In this document: one piece after another, positions 1 to 13,213 of the stretch
Layout of the letters: each line of letters starts with the position of its first letter
How positions within the stretch are numbered: the first letter of the stretch is position 1
Assembly (NCBI GenBank): GCA_030035585.1
Contig: CM057469.1
Coordinates: forward strand, 19,400,501-19,464,500
DNA: 64,000 bases
Direction of reading: 5' to 3'
Origin: Dugong dugon
Lineage: Eukaryota; Chordata; Mammalia; Sirenia; Dugongidae
Translations under genes and position numbers: made by a program
Notes under the pieces: generated by a model
What the model was told of the DNA's origin: nothing
What the model saw: only the letters and a program-made list of their open reading frames with translations
The model's database searches: none

Positions 1-1060
1 TTTACATTCACTTTTTCATTCTAAGTCTTTGAAATGCGATGTGTATATTACACCTACAACACATCTCAATTCACTCTAGCTACATTTCAACTGCTCAAAG
101 CCACGTGTGGCTAGCAGTTCCCATGTTAGACAATGCAGATCTAAATGCTTCACCTCAAAATTCCTTCATCCTTCCTTCACTTCAATAATGTATTCCACGT
201 CTATATTACATATCTTACTGCCATCCCTAAAATCTTAAAATCATGGTCATTTTGTGTGTGGTGCAGGGGTGGGGGGAGAAATTGCTGGGATACCATTATT
301 TAACTGCTTTATCAGAATTATATAAACCTTAATAGTACTTCGAATTCTCACTTTTAATAGATGTCAGTCACTGGTATAATGAAACATCATATATACACAC
401 ACACATATACTGGTATATATACATATTTTTTTCATCAAAGACTTTCTCAATTAAGTGTACAACCACTTCTTATGAATCTAATATAAGGCTTCTTTCATTA
501 TAGAAAGAAAAACAGAAACCTCAGGAGAGAGAAAAAAAATATAAGGTAGATTTTGTATTTTAATTTACAAAGTTAAGGCATGTGATTTAATTTGTGAGTG
601 AAATCTCGTAACGAAATGATAAAACTACTTTTCCTGACAAGCTCTTTTCATCCACCCATTCCTTCTCTGGGGAGAGGTATGGAGGGAACAGTACTTAAAG
701 GAGTCGTGAGAAATTAATTAATTTAGTCCCCATTACTCGTTGCTGTGGAGTCGCTAAAATAACTCCTTCTATCCTTGGTTTCTTAATTATGTCAAATATT
801 TCATGTATTACTGTTAAAAATGGATCTGGGAGGCCCATGGGTGTGGAGTGTGCAGACGGATCGTGTGCTCATACCATTTTTTTCATGAAAAGGGCACTGT
901 CATCACTGTACTCTTGAACCACAATGTTATCTTTCCTATTCTCTCTAGCGTATTCCCATTATTTCAGTTCTTCAAAATCAAAGAGTATTCTTAACCTTTA
1001 CTCCTTCCTTCATCTCCCAGTACATAAGTCCCTTCCTGACTTCATTTTTTTCTCTCTCTA

Positions 1061-1263
1061 TGGAGTGCCCTTGGCACAGTGGTTAAGTGCCTGGCTGCCA
1101 ACCTAAACGTGGGTGGTTTGAACCCACCAGCTACTTTGGGGAGAAAGATGTGGCAGTCTGCTTCCATAAAGATTACCGCCTTGGAAACCCTATGAGCCAG
1201 TTCTACTCTGTCCTGTAGGGTCACTATGAGTTGAAATAGACTCCGGAGCACACAACAACAACA
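1061..1263 (+). mobile_element. AfroSINE (long type)
   Basis: tRNA-like head (cttggcacagtggttaagtg), middle block agatgtggcagtctgcttcc, and RTE-derived tail tcactatgagttgaaataga followed by an acaacaacaac repeat. Confidence 0.85.
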
Positions 1264-1980
1264 TCCAGCCTGTACAATATGATTCTTTGGGTAAGCCATT
1301 TTCTCTCAAATCCTTTATCTATTCATCCTACTAGTGCAGATATCTGGCAAACCATCAATTTAGGATAAATTTAATCAGACTCATAGCTAGGTTGCTGAAA
1401 ATGGTTCATTAATATCAGATGGCCTTGTCTTTTATTTCACAAAGAAAATAAGAGCCCATCTGGCTGAATTGCCTCAAACTTTTGGTCCAATTCCGTGCTT
1501 AAATAGACAATTTTCATCATTTTCACCTGTAACTACCATCTTCCTTCACACTCAGTAAAATTTCTCCTCCTGCCCAAGAATAATCCTTGTTGTGATAGCT
1601 GTTCTTTTTCCAGTATATTCAACTTTTTTCTTGTTACTAGGTCTTTACTTTCTACCTATCAAATGCTCAAATCTCTGAGTTTTTAAGAAAAAAGAACACC
1701 TTGACCCCTTGACTGAAAGCAAGTCTAGCTATTTCACTATGTTTAAGGACAAGAATACATTTTAAATCTCTCCTCTCTGAACTAAACTTTTTCCTCACTA
1801 TATTATTTAAGAACAAGTCTATGCTTAAAATATCTTTCTCATATCCAAATCACTCTTTAACTCATTCAATTTGTGCCACTACCATACATACAGACCTTGA
1901 AAGGTCACCAATAATTTCTTAGCAGAGAAATTCAATTAAAAAAATTAGTCCTCTATATTCTCTCCCAAAGTCATTAAAAG

Positions 1981-2115
1981 CTATGGCTGCTAACCAGAAG
2001 GTCAGCAGTACGAATCTACCAGCTGCTCCTTGGAATCCCTATGGGGCAGTTCTACTCTGTCTTATAAAGTCACTCTGAGTTGGAATCAACTCCACGGCAA
2101 TGGGTTTAGTTTTGG
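1981..2115 (+). mobile_element. AfroSINE (short type, 5'-truncated)
   Basis: Begins in the tRNA-like region (ctatggctgctaaccagaag) and ends ccacggcaatgggttt. Confidence 0.85.
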
Positions 2116-2698
2116 GGGGGATAAATTGCTCTCAGTGACAAGCAATAATTACTTTTAAAAACTCTATCCTCTCTTAACTAATTTCTAAGGCTCACTCTGT
2201 GGACTTCCTCTCTGTCCCCCGGCCCATCCCCACACCCGAATATTGATAGATATTGTCAATTCCAACTCTGGGTCTTTAACACAACCAAATGTACTGTCAC
2301 ATATCTGAGCCAAATCCCGAAAAGAAAAAGAAAGAAAAATCTAATCAATCTAATAAAAGTTTGAAAAAAAGTTTAATGTAACATCAAAAAGCATAAAAAT
2401 AGAAAAGTAGACCAAAAAAATTGCTTGAATAAGGTCAAGTGATCAGATATACTCAAATGAATACATATATTGGTTTGCCACGTGTGTTTTACAATAGGAC
2501 AAATGGATAAGAGATGTGAGAGAAAATGTTTAACTCAAAGAATCATGTTTTATAGGCTAGACAGGGAAATAAATAAGTGAGGTCAGGAAGGGACTTACAT
2601 TCCTCTATTAAAATGTAAAATCTCTCAGATTTGGTAAAGAAAACAAATAAACCAAATTATATGCTATATACAATAAGCCTGCCCTAAAACAAAACCAT

Positions 2699-2905
2699 GG
2701 AGTCCCTGGTGGTGCAAATGGTTAACACACTTGTCTGCTAACTGAAAGGCTGGAGGTTCAAGTGTACCCAGAGGCATCTGGAAAGAAAGGCCTGGCACTC
2801 TACTTCTGAAAATATCAGCTATTGAAAATCCCATGGAGCACATTTCTACTCTGACACACAGTTGGTTGCCATGAGTCAAAATCCACTCGACAGCAACTGG
2901 TACTG
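2699..2905 (+). mobile_element. AfroSINE (old variant)
   Basis: Head gagtccctggtggtgcaaat, middle block diverged, tail gttgccatgagtcaaaatcc. The related copy is at 62105. Confidence 0.85.
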
Positions 2906-3452
2906 GTAAAACAAAAACATAAACTCCATATTCATAATGAGATTCTCCAAGATGAGAAATTATCTAAGAAACTGAGCCTGAAGCGGTCATCCAAAAGAAG
3001 CACGTGCAAAACCATTTATGCAGGACAACCATATATTGCAGGAAGCACAGTATTCTCCCAGAAAGTCCAAGCACCACTAAATGGTAATTATATTAATATA
3101 AGACAAAAAAGACTTTGAAACAAACAAAATTTAGGGACAAGTTTGACCCTATAGAACTAGTGGATTATTAAAAACACGCAATCTTTCAAGCACACATGGA
3201 ACATTTATAAACACTGAACATGTATTAGTCTATAAAACAAGTCTCAACAAATTTCAGTGAATAGGTATCATGTGAACCATGCTCTCTGATTATAGTATGA
3301 TTAATGAAGAATTTATTAATAAAAAGATACAACAAAATCCTTACATATTTGGAAATTAAAAAGCAAACTGCTTAATAATTCTAGGGTTATAAATAATAAT
3401 AAAAGTTAAAATGCCTAGAATTGAATTATAATGAAGAGTACATACCAGTTAT

Positions 3453-6055
3453 TTCTGTTGTTGTTGTTGAGAATATACACAGCAAAACATACACCAATTC
3501 AATAGTTTTTACATGTACCATTTAGTGACACTGATTACATTCTTTGAGCTGTATCTAATCTTTGGAGTTGCTGTTGTCAATTTCATCCCATATACAGAGT
3601 TCTTAAAAGAGCATAATGCTCAAGGTAGACATTTTTTACTAGTTAAGCTAAACTATTGTTTGGTTTTAAGACATCAGGAGATAATTTTGGTTTAAGGTTT
3701 AAAGATTATCTCAGGGATTCGTCCAACCTTCATGGCTCCAAGAAGTTTGGAGTCCATGAGAATTTGAAATTCTATTCTGCACCTTCCCCCTTTTCATAAT
3801 GATTCTGTTATGGAATCTTTGATCAAAATGTTCAGTAATGGTAGCTGGGCACCATCCAGTTCTTCTGGGCTCATTGCAAAGGAGGCAGTTGTTCATGGAG
3901 GCAATAAGCCACACATTTGATATTCTCCTCCTATTCCTGACTCTCCTTCCTCTGTTGTTCCAGGCGAATAGAGATCAATTGTTGTGCCTTGGATGGCTGC
4001 TTGCAAGCTTTTCAGATGCCAGGCACTACACATCAAATTAGGAGGAAGAACAGAGGCACTAAGCATGTTATTAGGTCAATAAACTGGGATGTCCCATGAA
4101 ACCATGACCCTAAACTTCCAAACCAAGAAACCAAATCCCAGGAGGTGTTTGGTTGTACACAAGCAGTCTCAGCATCTATTCTTTCTTTCTTTTTTTGTCA
4201 CTGTTGTGTTATTACACAACTTTTGCCGATTCAAATTTTTACAGGTGTACAACTTATTGACAGCAATTACAGTAAACAGCTGTGTAGCCCCACCCTTCAT
4301 CAATGTGGTATTTCCATCTGTTAACCTGCCCTTTCCCCCTCCCTCTCACCCTTTGATCTCTATGCATTTGTCTTTTCTTTTCTTTTTATGTAAGTGAAGT
4401 CGTACAATATTTATCCTTTTGTGATTGACTTATTTCACTCAGCATAATGTCTTCCAGCTCCATCCATATTGTAGCATGTATCAAGACTTCATTTCTCCTA
4501 CTGGCTGTGTAGTATTCCATTGTATGTATGTACCACATTTTGTTTAATCCATTCAGCTGTTGATGAGCATTTAGGTTGTTTCCACCTTTTGGCTATTGTG
4601 AACAGTGCTACAATGAACATTGGTGTACAAGTCTCTGAGTCTCTGCTTTAAAGTCTTTTGGGTATATACCTAGGGGTGGAATTGCTGGATCATGTGGTGG
4701 TTCCATTTTCAGTTTTTGAGGAACTGTGATACTGTTGTCCACAGTGACTATGCCATTTTACATTCCGATCAGCAATGGGTAAGGGTTCCAATTTCCCCAT
4801 ATCCTTGCCAACATTTTTTGTTTTCTTTTTCTTTTAATCTTAGCCATCCTAGTGGGAGTGAAATGGTATCTCATTGTGGTTTTGATTTGCATCTCTCTGA
4901 TGGCTAATGACACTGAGTATCTTTTCATGTGTTTGGTGGCCATTTGAATGTCCTCTTTGGTGAACTGTCTATTCAAGTCCTTTGCTCATTTTATGATTGG
5001 GTTGTCTTTTTGTTGTTAAGTTGTTGAAGTTTTATATATGTTTTGGTTATTAGGTTCTTGTCAGATACATGATTTCTGAAGATATTCTCCCAGTCGGTAG
5101 CATGTCTTTTCACTTTTTTTGGTAATGTCTTTTGATGAACAAAAGTTTTTAATTGTTGTGAGGTCCCATTCATTTATGCTGTCTTTTGCTGTTTGTGCTT
5201 TTGTTATTATATTAGATAATCCATTGTTAAGAGCTAGGCCTGCCCATGCTTTTTCTTCCAAGAATTTTATGGTTTTAGTTTGCATAGTTAGGTCCTTAAT
5301 CCACTTTGAATTTGTTTTTGTGTATGGTGTGAGGCATGGATCATGTTTCATTTTTCTGCACATGGAAATCCAATTTTCCTAGCACCATTTATTGAAGAGA
5401 TTCTTCTTTCCCCATCAAATGGACTTACAAACCCTGTCAAAAATCAGTTGACTGCAGATGTGTGGATTTATTTCTGGACTGTTAATTCTATTCCATTGAT
5501 GTCTATTGTTATACCAGTACCAGGCTGTTTTGATTAGTGTAGCTGGATAATATGTTTTAAAATCAGGAAGTATGAGTCATTCTACTTTGTTCTTCTCTTT
5601 CAACACCGCTTTAGCTATTTGGGACCTCTTGCTATTTATTCCATATAAAGTTGAGGATTGGTTTTCCTATTTCTGTAAAGAAGGCTGTTGGAATTTTGAT
5701 CAGGATTGGATTGAACCTATAGATCGCTGGATGATATTGACATCTTAACAATATTAAGTCTTCCAATCCATAAACATGGAACATCTTTTCATTTATTTAA
5801 GTGTTCTTTAATCTCTTTCAGCAGTGTTTTATAGTTTTGATTGTATAAGTCCTTCATGCCCCTATTTAGATTTATTCCTAGGTATTTCATTCTCTTAGAT
5901 GTTATTGTAAATGGAATTATTTCCCCAATTTTCAGTCCAGATTTCTCACTGCTGGTGTATAGAAACCCAAATGATTTTTGTTTTTTGAACATGTACCCTG
6001 CAACTTTGCTAAATTCCTCTAATAGCTCTAGAAGCTTTCTTACGGATTCATTCTT
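3453..6055 (-). mobile_element. L1 LINE, antisense, 3' UTR plus ORF2 C-terminal region
   Basis: Minus-strand translations give the L1 ORF2 C-terminal block ([20 protein letters not shown], then [20 protein letters not shown], 4976-4758) and upstream ORF2 pieces (5363-4991, 5992-5789) in several frames. The 3' UTR (3453-4400) is of a different type from those at 33 kb and 35 kb, so a third L1 lineage is represented. Inactive; 5'-truncated. Confidence 0.82.
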
Positions 6056-6603
6056 CTTGGATCAACAATCAATGCCCATGGAAGCAGCAGTCAAGAAATC
6101 AAATGAAGTATTACATTGGGAAAATCTGCTGCAAAAGACCTCCTTAAAGTGTTAAAAAAGCAAAGATGCCACTTTAAGGATTAAGGTGCACTTGACATAA
6201 GCAGTTGCCTCATATGCATGCAAAAGCTGGATACTGAATAAAGAAGACCAAAGATAAATTGACACATTTTAATTATGGTGTTGGCAAAGACTACTGAATA
6301 TACCATGGACAGCTAGAAGAACAAACAAATCTGTCTGGAGGAACTACAGTCAGAATGCTCCTTAGAAGTGACCCTGGTGAGACTTCATCTTGTTTACTTC
6401 AAACACATGATCAGGAGGGTAAAGTAGAAGGTCAGTGAAAAAGAGGAAGACCTTCAACGAGATGGATTAACATAGTGGCTGCAACAATGGGCTCAAACAT
6501 AGCAACAACTGTGAGGACAGTGCAAGACCAGGCAATGTTTTGTTCTGTTATACCCGGGGTCACTATGAATTGAAGATGACTTAACGGCACCTAACAGCAA
6601 CAA
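6056..6603 (+). mobile_element. RTE LINE 3' fragment
   Basis: Plus-strand copy of the 3' end of the same RTE family as 14657-17499. It runs from atgcccatggaagcagcagt through the degraded C-terminal frame to a tail reading cttaacggcacctaacagca. That tail is the one shared with AfroSINEs. 5'-truncated, abutting the antisense L1 on its left. Confidence 0.8.
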
Positions 6604-6604
6604 A

Positions 6605-8990
6605 TATCATATTAGAAAAGAATAAAGACCAAACAATATCAGCTAAGTGTTCCACCTAAGTTATTAAAGAATGAATATTAGAAGAATATCAGAATAAACC
6701 TAAAGAAAATCTTCCCTAAAAGAAAACACTGGATTCCAGGGTTTTATATATTAGTTGTAAAAAAATTTCAAGGAACAAATCATCTCAATCTTATATCAAG
6801 TCTTCCAAAAAACTGAAAAAGAGGTAATAACTCTCCAACTTATTTTATAAAAGTGGAATAATGCTAATATGAAAGCCAAGCTAAGACACTATGAAAAAGA
6901 AAAATATAGATTAAAAAATCCTACAGCAAATATTTTCAAATTGCATACAACTGAATATAAAGAAATAACCAAATTGTGTTTATCTTATGTATGCAAAGTG
7001 GTGTATAAATAAAACTCACCAAACATATTAATTTAAAGAGGAAGGAAATCATACTATCATTTTCAAAGATGAAGAAGATATGATAAAATTTCATATAAAT
7101 TCACAATTTAAAAACTTAGTAAATCAGAAATAGAAGGGAACTTGCTTAACAATAATGAACAGAACAGAACATCTAAGAGCAAACAATCTCCTAAATGGGG
7201 AAACATTAATACTAGTCCCTTAACAATCTGGAATGAGAGAAAAATGCCCATTATTCTGAGAAGAGGAAACAGAACCCATTATTTGCAGATCTAAATAGAG
7301 CTACACCGTGTTTATTTGATAGGAAGATTTAATATTCATAAAGATGTCATTTTCTTATATATGCTTTCTGTATGCTCTCACATTACATCTGATTCTGTCC
7401 TCTGATACCGTAATGTTCTTAAAATACATATGTATGAGTCACTATTATGTATACTTCTGTAATGCTTTTTACATTATTATGATGTTCTTACAACGCCTTT
7501 AAACACCTGTGTATAAGTCATTTTAATGCGAAGTGAGAAATACAGAATTTCTGAACTCAGAAATAGAAACATATTCATTTCTATAATGCTCTTTAATCAT
7601 TAACTATAAGCTGTTAGGAAGTCGTTCTAATCTCGAAAATAGATAATAGAAGCATGTGAAGTAGATTGTAAATAACTTTCTGAAATTGGGCTGTGCACCT
7701 GCACTCTTTGATAACGAAATGTAGCATTCATCAAATTTCTATAAATTAACAAAACATAAATAAGTCACTAAACAATTTCCATAATTTTTAATTAATTAAC
7801 TTGGCCTTGAAACATGTAGTAAACAAGAATATGAATATGTCATACAACAATTCCTTAATTGGAAATAAAACATATTATAAATTTAAAAAAATATATGTCA
7901 TACAACAATTCTTTAACTGGCAATAAAACATACTAATTATAGTTGAAGATGATAGCACACAGGGTATAGAAGCCCATGGATTTCTGCTCATTATTGGAAA
8001 AGACAGAAGCAAAAGGTCTCTCTGGCTCTCTGTCTGAAGACTGAAAAGCCTGCTGAGATACTGCTCACCACAACCGACCTTGCACCCCAGCTATGGGAGA
8101 CCCCCTCTGAATTCGAGGGGTAGTCAAGCCTCCTCCCTGAGACCACTAGTTAAAAGTAAAAGCCTGAAATCTAAAGATTTAGACTCTAATATTTAAACTA
8201 CCATTGTAACTGTTAATTCTGATTCTCCAATGCTAAATGAATGTCTTGAAGTCTTACTTTTGTGCATTTCCATGACTACCCTGCAGTTAACTAAATGAAT
8301 TTATGCATGCCAAACCTGAACATTATTTATTCTTAAGATAAAATCCTCCAGGACGTTTCTTCCTAAGTGTTCTATAGATTCATTGCAATTCCAATCAAAA
8401 TCCCAAAAGGGTTTTTCATGGTACTTGTTAAGCTGATTATAAAATTTATGTGAAAGAGTAAGGGTTCAAGAATGATCAGAACCTTTCTGAAAAAGAACAG
8501 GAAGGGAAGACTTGCCCTCCTAGATATCATGATTTGTTATGAAGCAGCAGTAATTTAAGACATTGTGGTACTGGTGCAGTGATAGGCAAACTGACCAATG
8601 GGCTAGAACAGAATAGACAACCCAGAAGTAGACATATACCCATATGGAATTTAGTGTTAAACAGAGGTGATATGTTAGATCAAGTGAAGAAAAGAAAGAC
8701 TATTCGATAAATGGAAAACGGATCTGGATTCATACGGAAAAAGAAATTGCATCCCCACGTTAGATCATTTACAAAAATCAACTCCTTTGGGAGTAATTAC
8801 TTAAATGGTAAAAACACAATGTTAATATTCTTAGTGGAAAATATAGGTAAATACCTCTTAGACCTTGGAACAAGAAAGGGTTTCTTAAGCACGACCTCTC
8901 CTCCCTCCCCCACAAAAAAAAAAAAGCTAACAGTAATAAAATATTTTAAAATTTCATTATGTTAATTTTTTAAAATTTTTCCTTTAAAAG
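6605..8990 (+). mobile_element. Degraded sense L1 ORF2 remnant, interrupted
   Basis: Plus-strand similarity to L1 ORF2 in two blocks: about 6605-7350 (reverse-transcriptase region, ending near attatttgcagat) and about 8365-8990 (attcattgcaattccaatc onward). The intervening 1 kb (about 7355-8365) is not L1 and interrupts it. Very old; only nucleotide patterns survive. Confidence 0.6.
7355..8365. other. Unassigned 1-kb insert within an old L1
   Basis: AT-rich sequence with no open frame. It contains a 43-bp imperfect direct duplication (7835-7877 and 7893-7935, 39/43 identical), each copy ending in an AATAAA-type hexamer. The right half (7960-8150) is more GC-rich with a gagaccccctctgaattcga block. 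It could be an old solo LTR; the ends are not defined. Confidence 0.4.
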
Positions 8991-9017
8991 AACACCTTAT
9001 TAAGAAACAAAATTCTG

Positions 9018-9228
9018 GGAGTCTATGAATACAGGTGGTCCAATGGTTAACTGCTCCGCTGCTAACCGAAAGGTTGGCAATTCAAACCCACCAGCAGCTC
9101 CAAAGGAGAAAAGACCTGGTGATCTGCTCCCATAAAGATTATAGGCTAGAAAATCCTACTGGGCAGTTCTGCTCTGTCATATAGGGTTGCTATGAGTCAG
9201 AATTGACTGGACAGTACCCAACAACAAT
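9018..9228 (+). mobile_element. AfroSINE (long type)
   Basis: Contains gctgctaaccgaaaggttgg and the tail ggttgctatgagtcagaatt, ending cccaacaacaat. Confidence 0.85.
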
Positions 9229-9317
9229 ATTATATATACAATGAGAAAAAAAATAACATTATTTGTTTTCACTAACCTCTAAAATTTAGCACTTATTTCA
9301 ACCATGAATGTAGAACC

Positions 9318-9512
9318 TTTGGGCCAAATCCCACCTGTTTTTATAAATAAATTTTTGCTGGCACACAGTCATGCCCATTTACTTACTATTATCTGTGGCT
9401 GCTTTCCCCTACAATGACAGAATTGAATAGTTGCAACAGATTGCACAGCCTGAAAAGCTTACAGTATTTACTATCTGTCCCTTTACAGAAGAGTTTGCTG
9501 ACCTCTGATGTA
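9318..9512 (+). mobile_element. Old nonautonomous hAT-Charlie-like DNA element remnant
   Basis: Matches a widespread eutherian MER element containing aaataaatttttgctggcacacagtcatgcccattt-type sequence and ending tttacagaagagtttgctga. Exact family name not certain. Confidence 0.5.
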
Positions 9513-9886
9513 CAATACAAAGTTTGTAAGCTTCCTGAGTTCACAGGCCATCCTTAATATTATCAGCTACAATTATTTACTGACTCATTGCCAGGAATGA
9601 GCTGAGAGCCTTAAATGTATCATTTCATTCAAATCTCACAGTAACACTATGAGATATATTTTATCTTTGTTTTATAGGGAAGAAAACAGAGGCTTACAAA
9701 GTTCTATCAGAATCCAGAGTTTTTGCTCTCTCTCACTGCTAAGTACACTGACCCTCTCCAATGGGTATTCTTACTCTTTATTTGACCCCTTCATTTGTCC
9801 AATGAGGTGCCTGGTTCCCTTCCCTCTGGAACCTCTATAATAGTTTGATTTATTGTTGAGATTCTTAAAATTTGATATTAACTTGT

Positions 9887-10067
9887 GCCTCCGACTCATA
9901 GACACACTATAAGACAGAGTAGAACTGCCCCATAGGGTTTCTAAGGCTGTAATCTTTATGGAAGCAGACTGCCACATCTTTCTCCTGCAGAGCAGCTGGA
10001 GGGTTTAAATCACTGATCTTTATTGGTTAGCAGCCGAGCGTTTAACCACTGCACCACCAGGGCTCAT
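9887..10067 (-). mobile_element. AfroSINE, reverse orientation
   Basis: Reverse-complement copy from the tail (actcatagacacactataag) to the tRNA-like head ending caccaccagggctc. Confidence 0.85.
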
Positions 10068-10295
10068 TACATTTTACATCACAGGGTAATAATTATTGTT
10101 ATAGCAAAATCTCCATTAAACAAATATCCAGGCAATGGGATTTTCTGGTTAATCGTTTGTATTTTAAGCATTGTTGAAAATCTTTCTAAAGTATTTTGAT
10201 ACATTTTCCAATCCAGCAGTTACAGAATACTGAATTTGCATTGAGGATCTCTCAGAACTTTGGTATCATTTCCCAGATCAGCTCATCTTATACAG

Positions 10296-12606
10296 GCAGA
10301 TATTGCCTTTTTTACAAACTGAAGGATTGTGGCAAACCTGCGTCGAGCAAGTCTATTGAAGCCATTTTTCCAACAGCATGTGCTCACTTCCTGTCTCTGT
10401 CATATATTGGTAATTCTCACAATATTTCAAACTTTTTCATTATTACTGTATTTGTTATGGTGATGTGTGATCAGTAATCTTTGATGTTACTATTGTAATT
10501 GTTTTGAGGTGCCATGAACTGTGCCCATATAAGATGGAGAACTTAATCGATAAATGTGTGTGTTCTGACTGCTCCACCAACCGGCCGTTCCCCCGTCTCT
10601 CTCCCTCCCCACAGGCCTCCCTATTCCCTAAGACACAACATTGAAATTAGGCCAATCAATAACCCTACAATGATCTCTAAGTGTTCAAGTGAAAGGAAGA
10701 GTGGCAAGTCTCTCATTTTAAATCAAAAGCTAGAAATTAAGCTTAGTGAGGAAGGCATGTCAAAAGCCACGACAGGCCGAAAGCTAGGCCTCTTGCGCCA
10801 AACAGTTAACTAAGTAGTGAATGCAAAGGAAAGGTTCTTGAAGGAAATCAAAGGTGCTACTCCAGTGAACATACAAATGATAAGAAAGCGAAATAGCCTT
10901 ATTGCTAATATGGAGACAGTTTTAGTGGTCTGGATAGAAGATCAAACCAGCCACACATTCCTTTAAGCCAAAGCCTAATCTAGAGCAAAGCCCCAACTTT
11001 CTTCAATTCTATGAAGGCTGAGAAAGGTGAGGAAGGTGCAGAAGAAATGTCTGAAGCTAGCAGAGGTTGGTTCATGAGGTTTAAGGACAGAAGCCATCTC
11101 CATAACATAAAAGTGCAAGGTGAAGCACCAAGTGCTGATGTAGAAGCTGCAGAAAGTTATCCAGAAGATATAGCTAAGATAATTGATGAAGGGGGCTACA
11201 CTAAACAACAGCTTTTCAATGTAGATGAAACAGCCTTATACTTGAAGAAGATGCCATCTAGGACTTTCATAGCTAGAGAAGAGAAGTCAATGCCTGGCTT
11301 CAAAGATTCCCAGGACAGGCTGACTCTCTTCTTAGGTGTTACTGCAGCTAGTGCTCATTTACCTTTCTGAAAATCCCAGGGCCCTGAAGAATTATGCTAA
11401 ATCTACTCTGCCTGTGCTCTACAAATGGAACAACAAAGCCTGGATGACAGCACATCTGTTTGCAACATGGTTTACTGAATATTTGAAGCCTACTGTTGAG
11501 ACCTACTGCTCAGAAAAAAAAGATTCCTTTCAAAATATTACTGCTCATTGACAATGCACCTGGTCACCCAAGAGCTCTGATGGAGATGTACAAGGAGATT
11601 AATGTTGTTTTCATGCCTGCTAACATAGCATCTATTCTGCAGCCCAAGGATCAAGGAGTAATTTCAACTTTCAAGACTTACAATTTAAGTAATACACTTC
11701 ATTAGGCTATAGCTGCCCTAGATAATGATTCCTCTGATGCATCTGGGCCAAGTAAAATGAAAAACCTTCTGGAAAGGATTCATCATTCTAGATGCCATTG
11801 AGAATATTTGTGATTCATGGGAGGAGGTAACAATATTAACATTAACAGGAGTTGGGAAGAAGTTGATTACAACCCTCATGGATGACTTTGAGGGGTTCAA
11901 GACTTCAGTGGAGGAAGTAACTGCAGATCTGGTGCAAATAGCAAGAGAACTAGAATTAGAAGTTGTGCCTGAAGATGTGACTGAATTGCTGCCATCTCAT
12001 GGTAAAACTGTAACAGATGAGGAGTTGCTTCCTATGGATGAGCAAAGAAAGTGGTTTCTTGAGATGGAATCAACTCCTGGTGAATGAAGATGCTGTGAAC
12101 ATTGCTGAACTGATAAAGGATTTAGAATACTACATAAACTTAGTTGATAAAGCAGCAGCAGGGTTAGAGAGGATTGACTCCGATTTTGTAAGTTTTACTA
12201 TGGGTAAAATGCTATCAAACAGCATCACACACTACAGAGAAATCTTTCGTGAAAGGAAGAGTGAATGGATGCAGCAAACTTCATTGCTCTTATTTTAAGA
12301 AATTGCCACAGTCACCCCATCAGTCGGCAACCACCACCCTGATCAGCAGCCATCAGCATCGATGCAAGACCCTCGACCAGCAAAAAGATAAAGACTCACT
12401 GAAGGCTCAGATGATGGTTAGCATCTTTTAGCAATACAGTATTTTTTAATTAAGCTATGTACTTTTTTTTTTAGACATAATGCTATTGCACACTCAGTAG
12501 ACTATACTGTAAACATAGCTTTTATAAGCACTGGGAAACCAAAAAATTCTCGTGACTCACTTTGTTGTGGTGGTCTAGAACCTGCAGTATCTCTGAGGTA
12601 TGCTTG
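10296..12606 (+). mobile_element. Tigger1-type (pogo/Tc1-mariner) DNA transposon, near full length, dead
   Basis: The sequence follows the Tigger1 consensus I know from about 45 bp inside the 5' terminus to the 3' terminal repeat ending gaggtatgcttg at 12606. Its transposase reads on the plus strand: an N-terminal HTH part (from about 10661), then a DDE catalytic core. The 5' terminal repeat is lost. It lies in the presumed first intron of CATSPERE, antisense to that gene. Confidence 0.9.
10661..12298 (+). pseudogene. Tigger1 transposase pseudogene
   Basis: Broken open frames together cover the pogo-type transposase. The HTH region carries SSERKSGKSLILNQKLEIKL. The first catalytic Asp is in FNVDETALY (codon 11224), the second in [10 protein letters not shown] (codon 11550), and QPKDQGVI follows (11649). 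The first two Asp codons lie in different frames, with frame changes near 11360 and near the A-run at 11515. Stops occur within the HTH region (10810) and after 11702. It cannot make active transposase; CENP-B-like host genes arose from this superfamily, but this copy shows no preserved frame. Confidence 0.9.
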
Positions 12607-13213
12607 TACAGAAATTACGTTTGTACAGTGATTTACATTTTTTAAAGCACTTTTTCACAAGTCCTTCAGCTTCAACGACCTAATATAAACCGTCAGCTAC
12701 TTTTAAGACGTGTACCCTGGTGTGACCTTCCTCTTCCCACGCCCTGCCCCCATCTCTAGTGGTGGTTTTTTGGTTCTCCTTTGCTCCTCTCTGGCAACAG
12801 AAAATGAAACAGATTTAGGGAGTCATAAGGGCTCAGCTGTCCAGAGGACAGCAGCGTGGATGTACTAAGACCTGCATGCTGGAACTAGAGTTGCAAAGTC
12901 CTAACCAATGCCCCGTTCCTCTCCCCCTCTACCCCCACCTTCTCTGCCCTCATCCTTTGGAAACTCTGGGAAGGGGAGCATTGGGACGCCGGTGCTGGTG
13001 TTAGGGGAGCTGGGGGCCGAGACAGTGGTCTGCAGGGGTGGGTGGCCCAGGGACGAGGAGGGCGTCGTGGTGGCCAGAAACCCGGCCGCAGCCACCACCG
13101 GTGCAGCGAGTGCTCGCGGGCGCTGGTGAGGAGCTCCAGCGGGAACTTGGCCGCTCCGCCTAGCCCCCGGGGCGATCTCGCCCGCACGCATACAATGTCT
13201 GGCGCATCTCTAC

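Noticed and set aside
8985-9030. Possible CATSPERE exon 2 on the minus strand (a PE-CF-like translation)
   Set aside because: The frame is short, lacks splice sites, and the sequence is explained as degraded L1 ORF2.
10556-12431. Domesticated transposase (CENP-B/JRK-like host gene)
   Set aside because: Frameshifts and stops separate the domains and the sequence tracks the Tigger1 transposon to its 3' terminus.
12885-13191. Two roughly 100-codon minus-strand frames in the CpG island
   Set aside because: They lie just past the CATSPERE exon 1 donor, overlap each other in different frames and are low-complexity Pro/Arg/Ser-rich.
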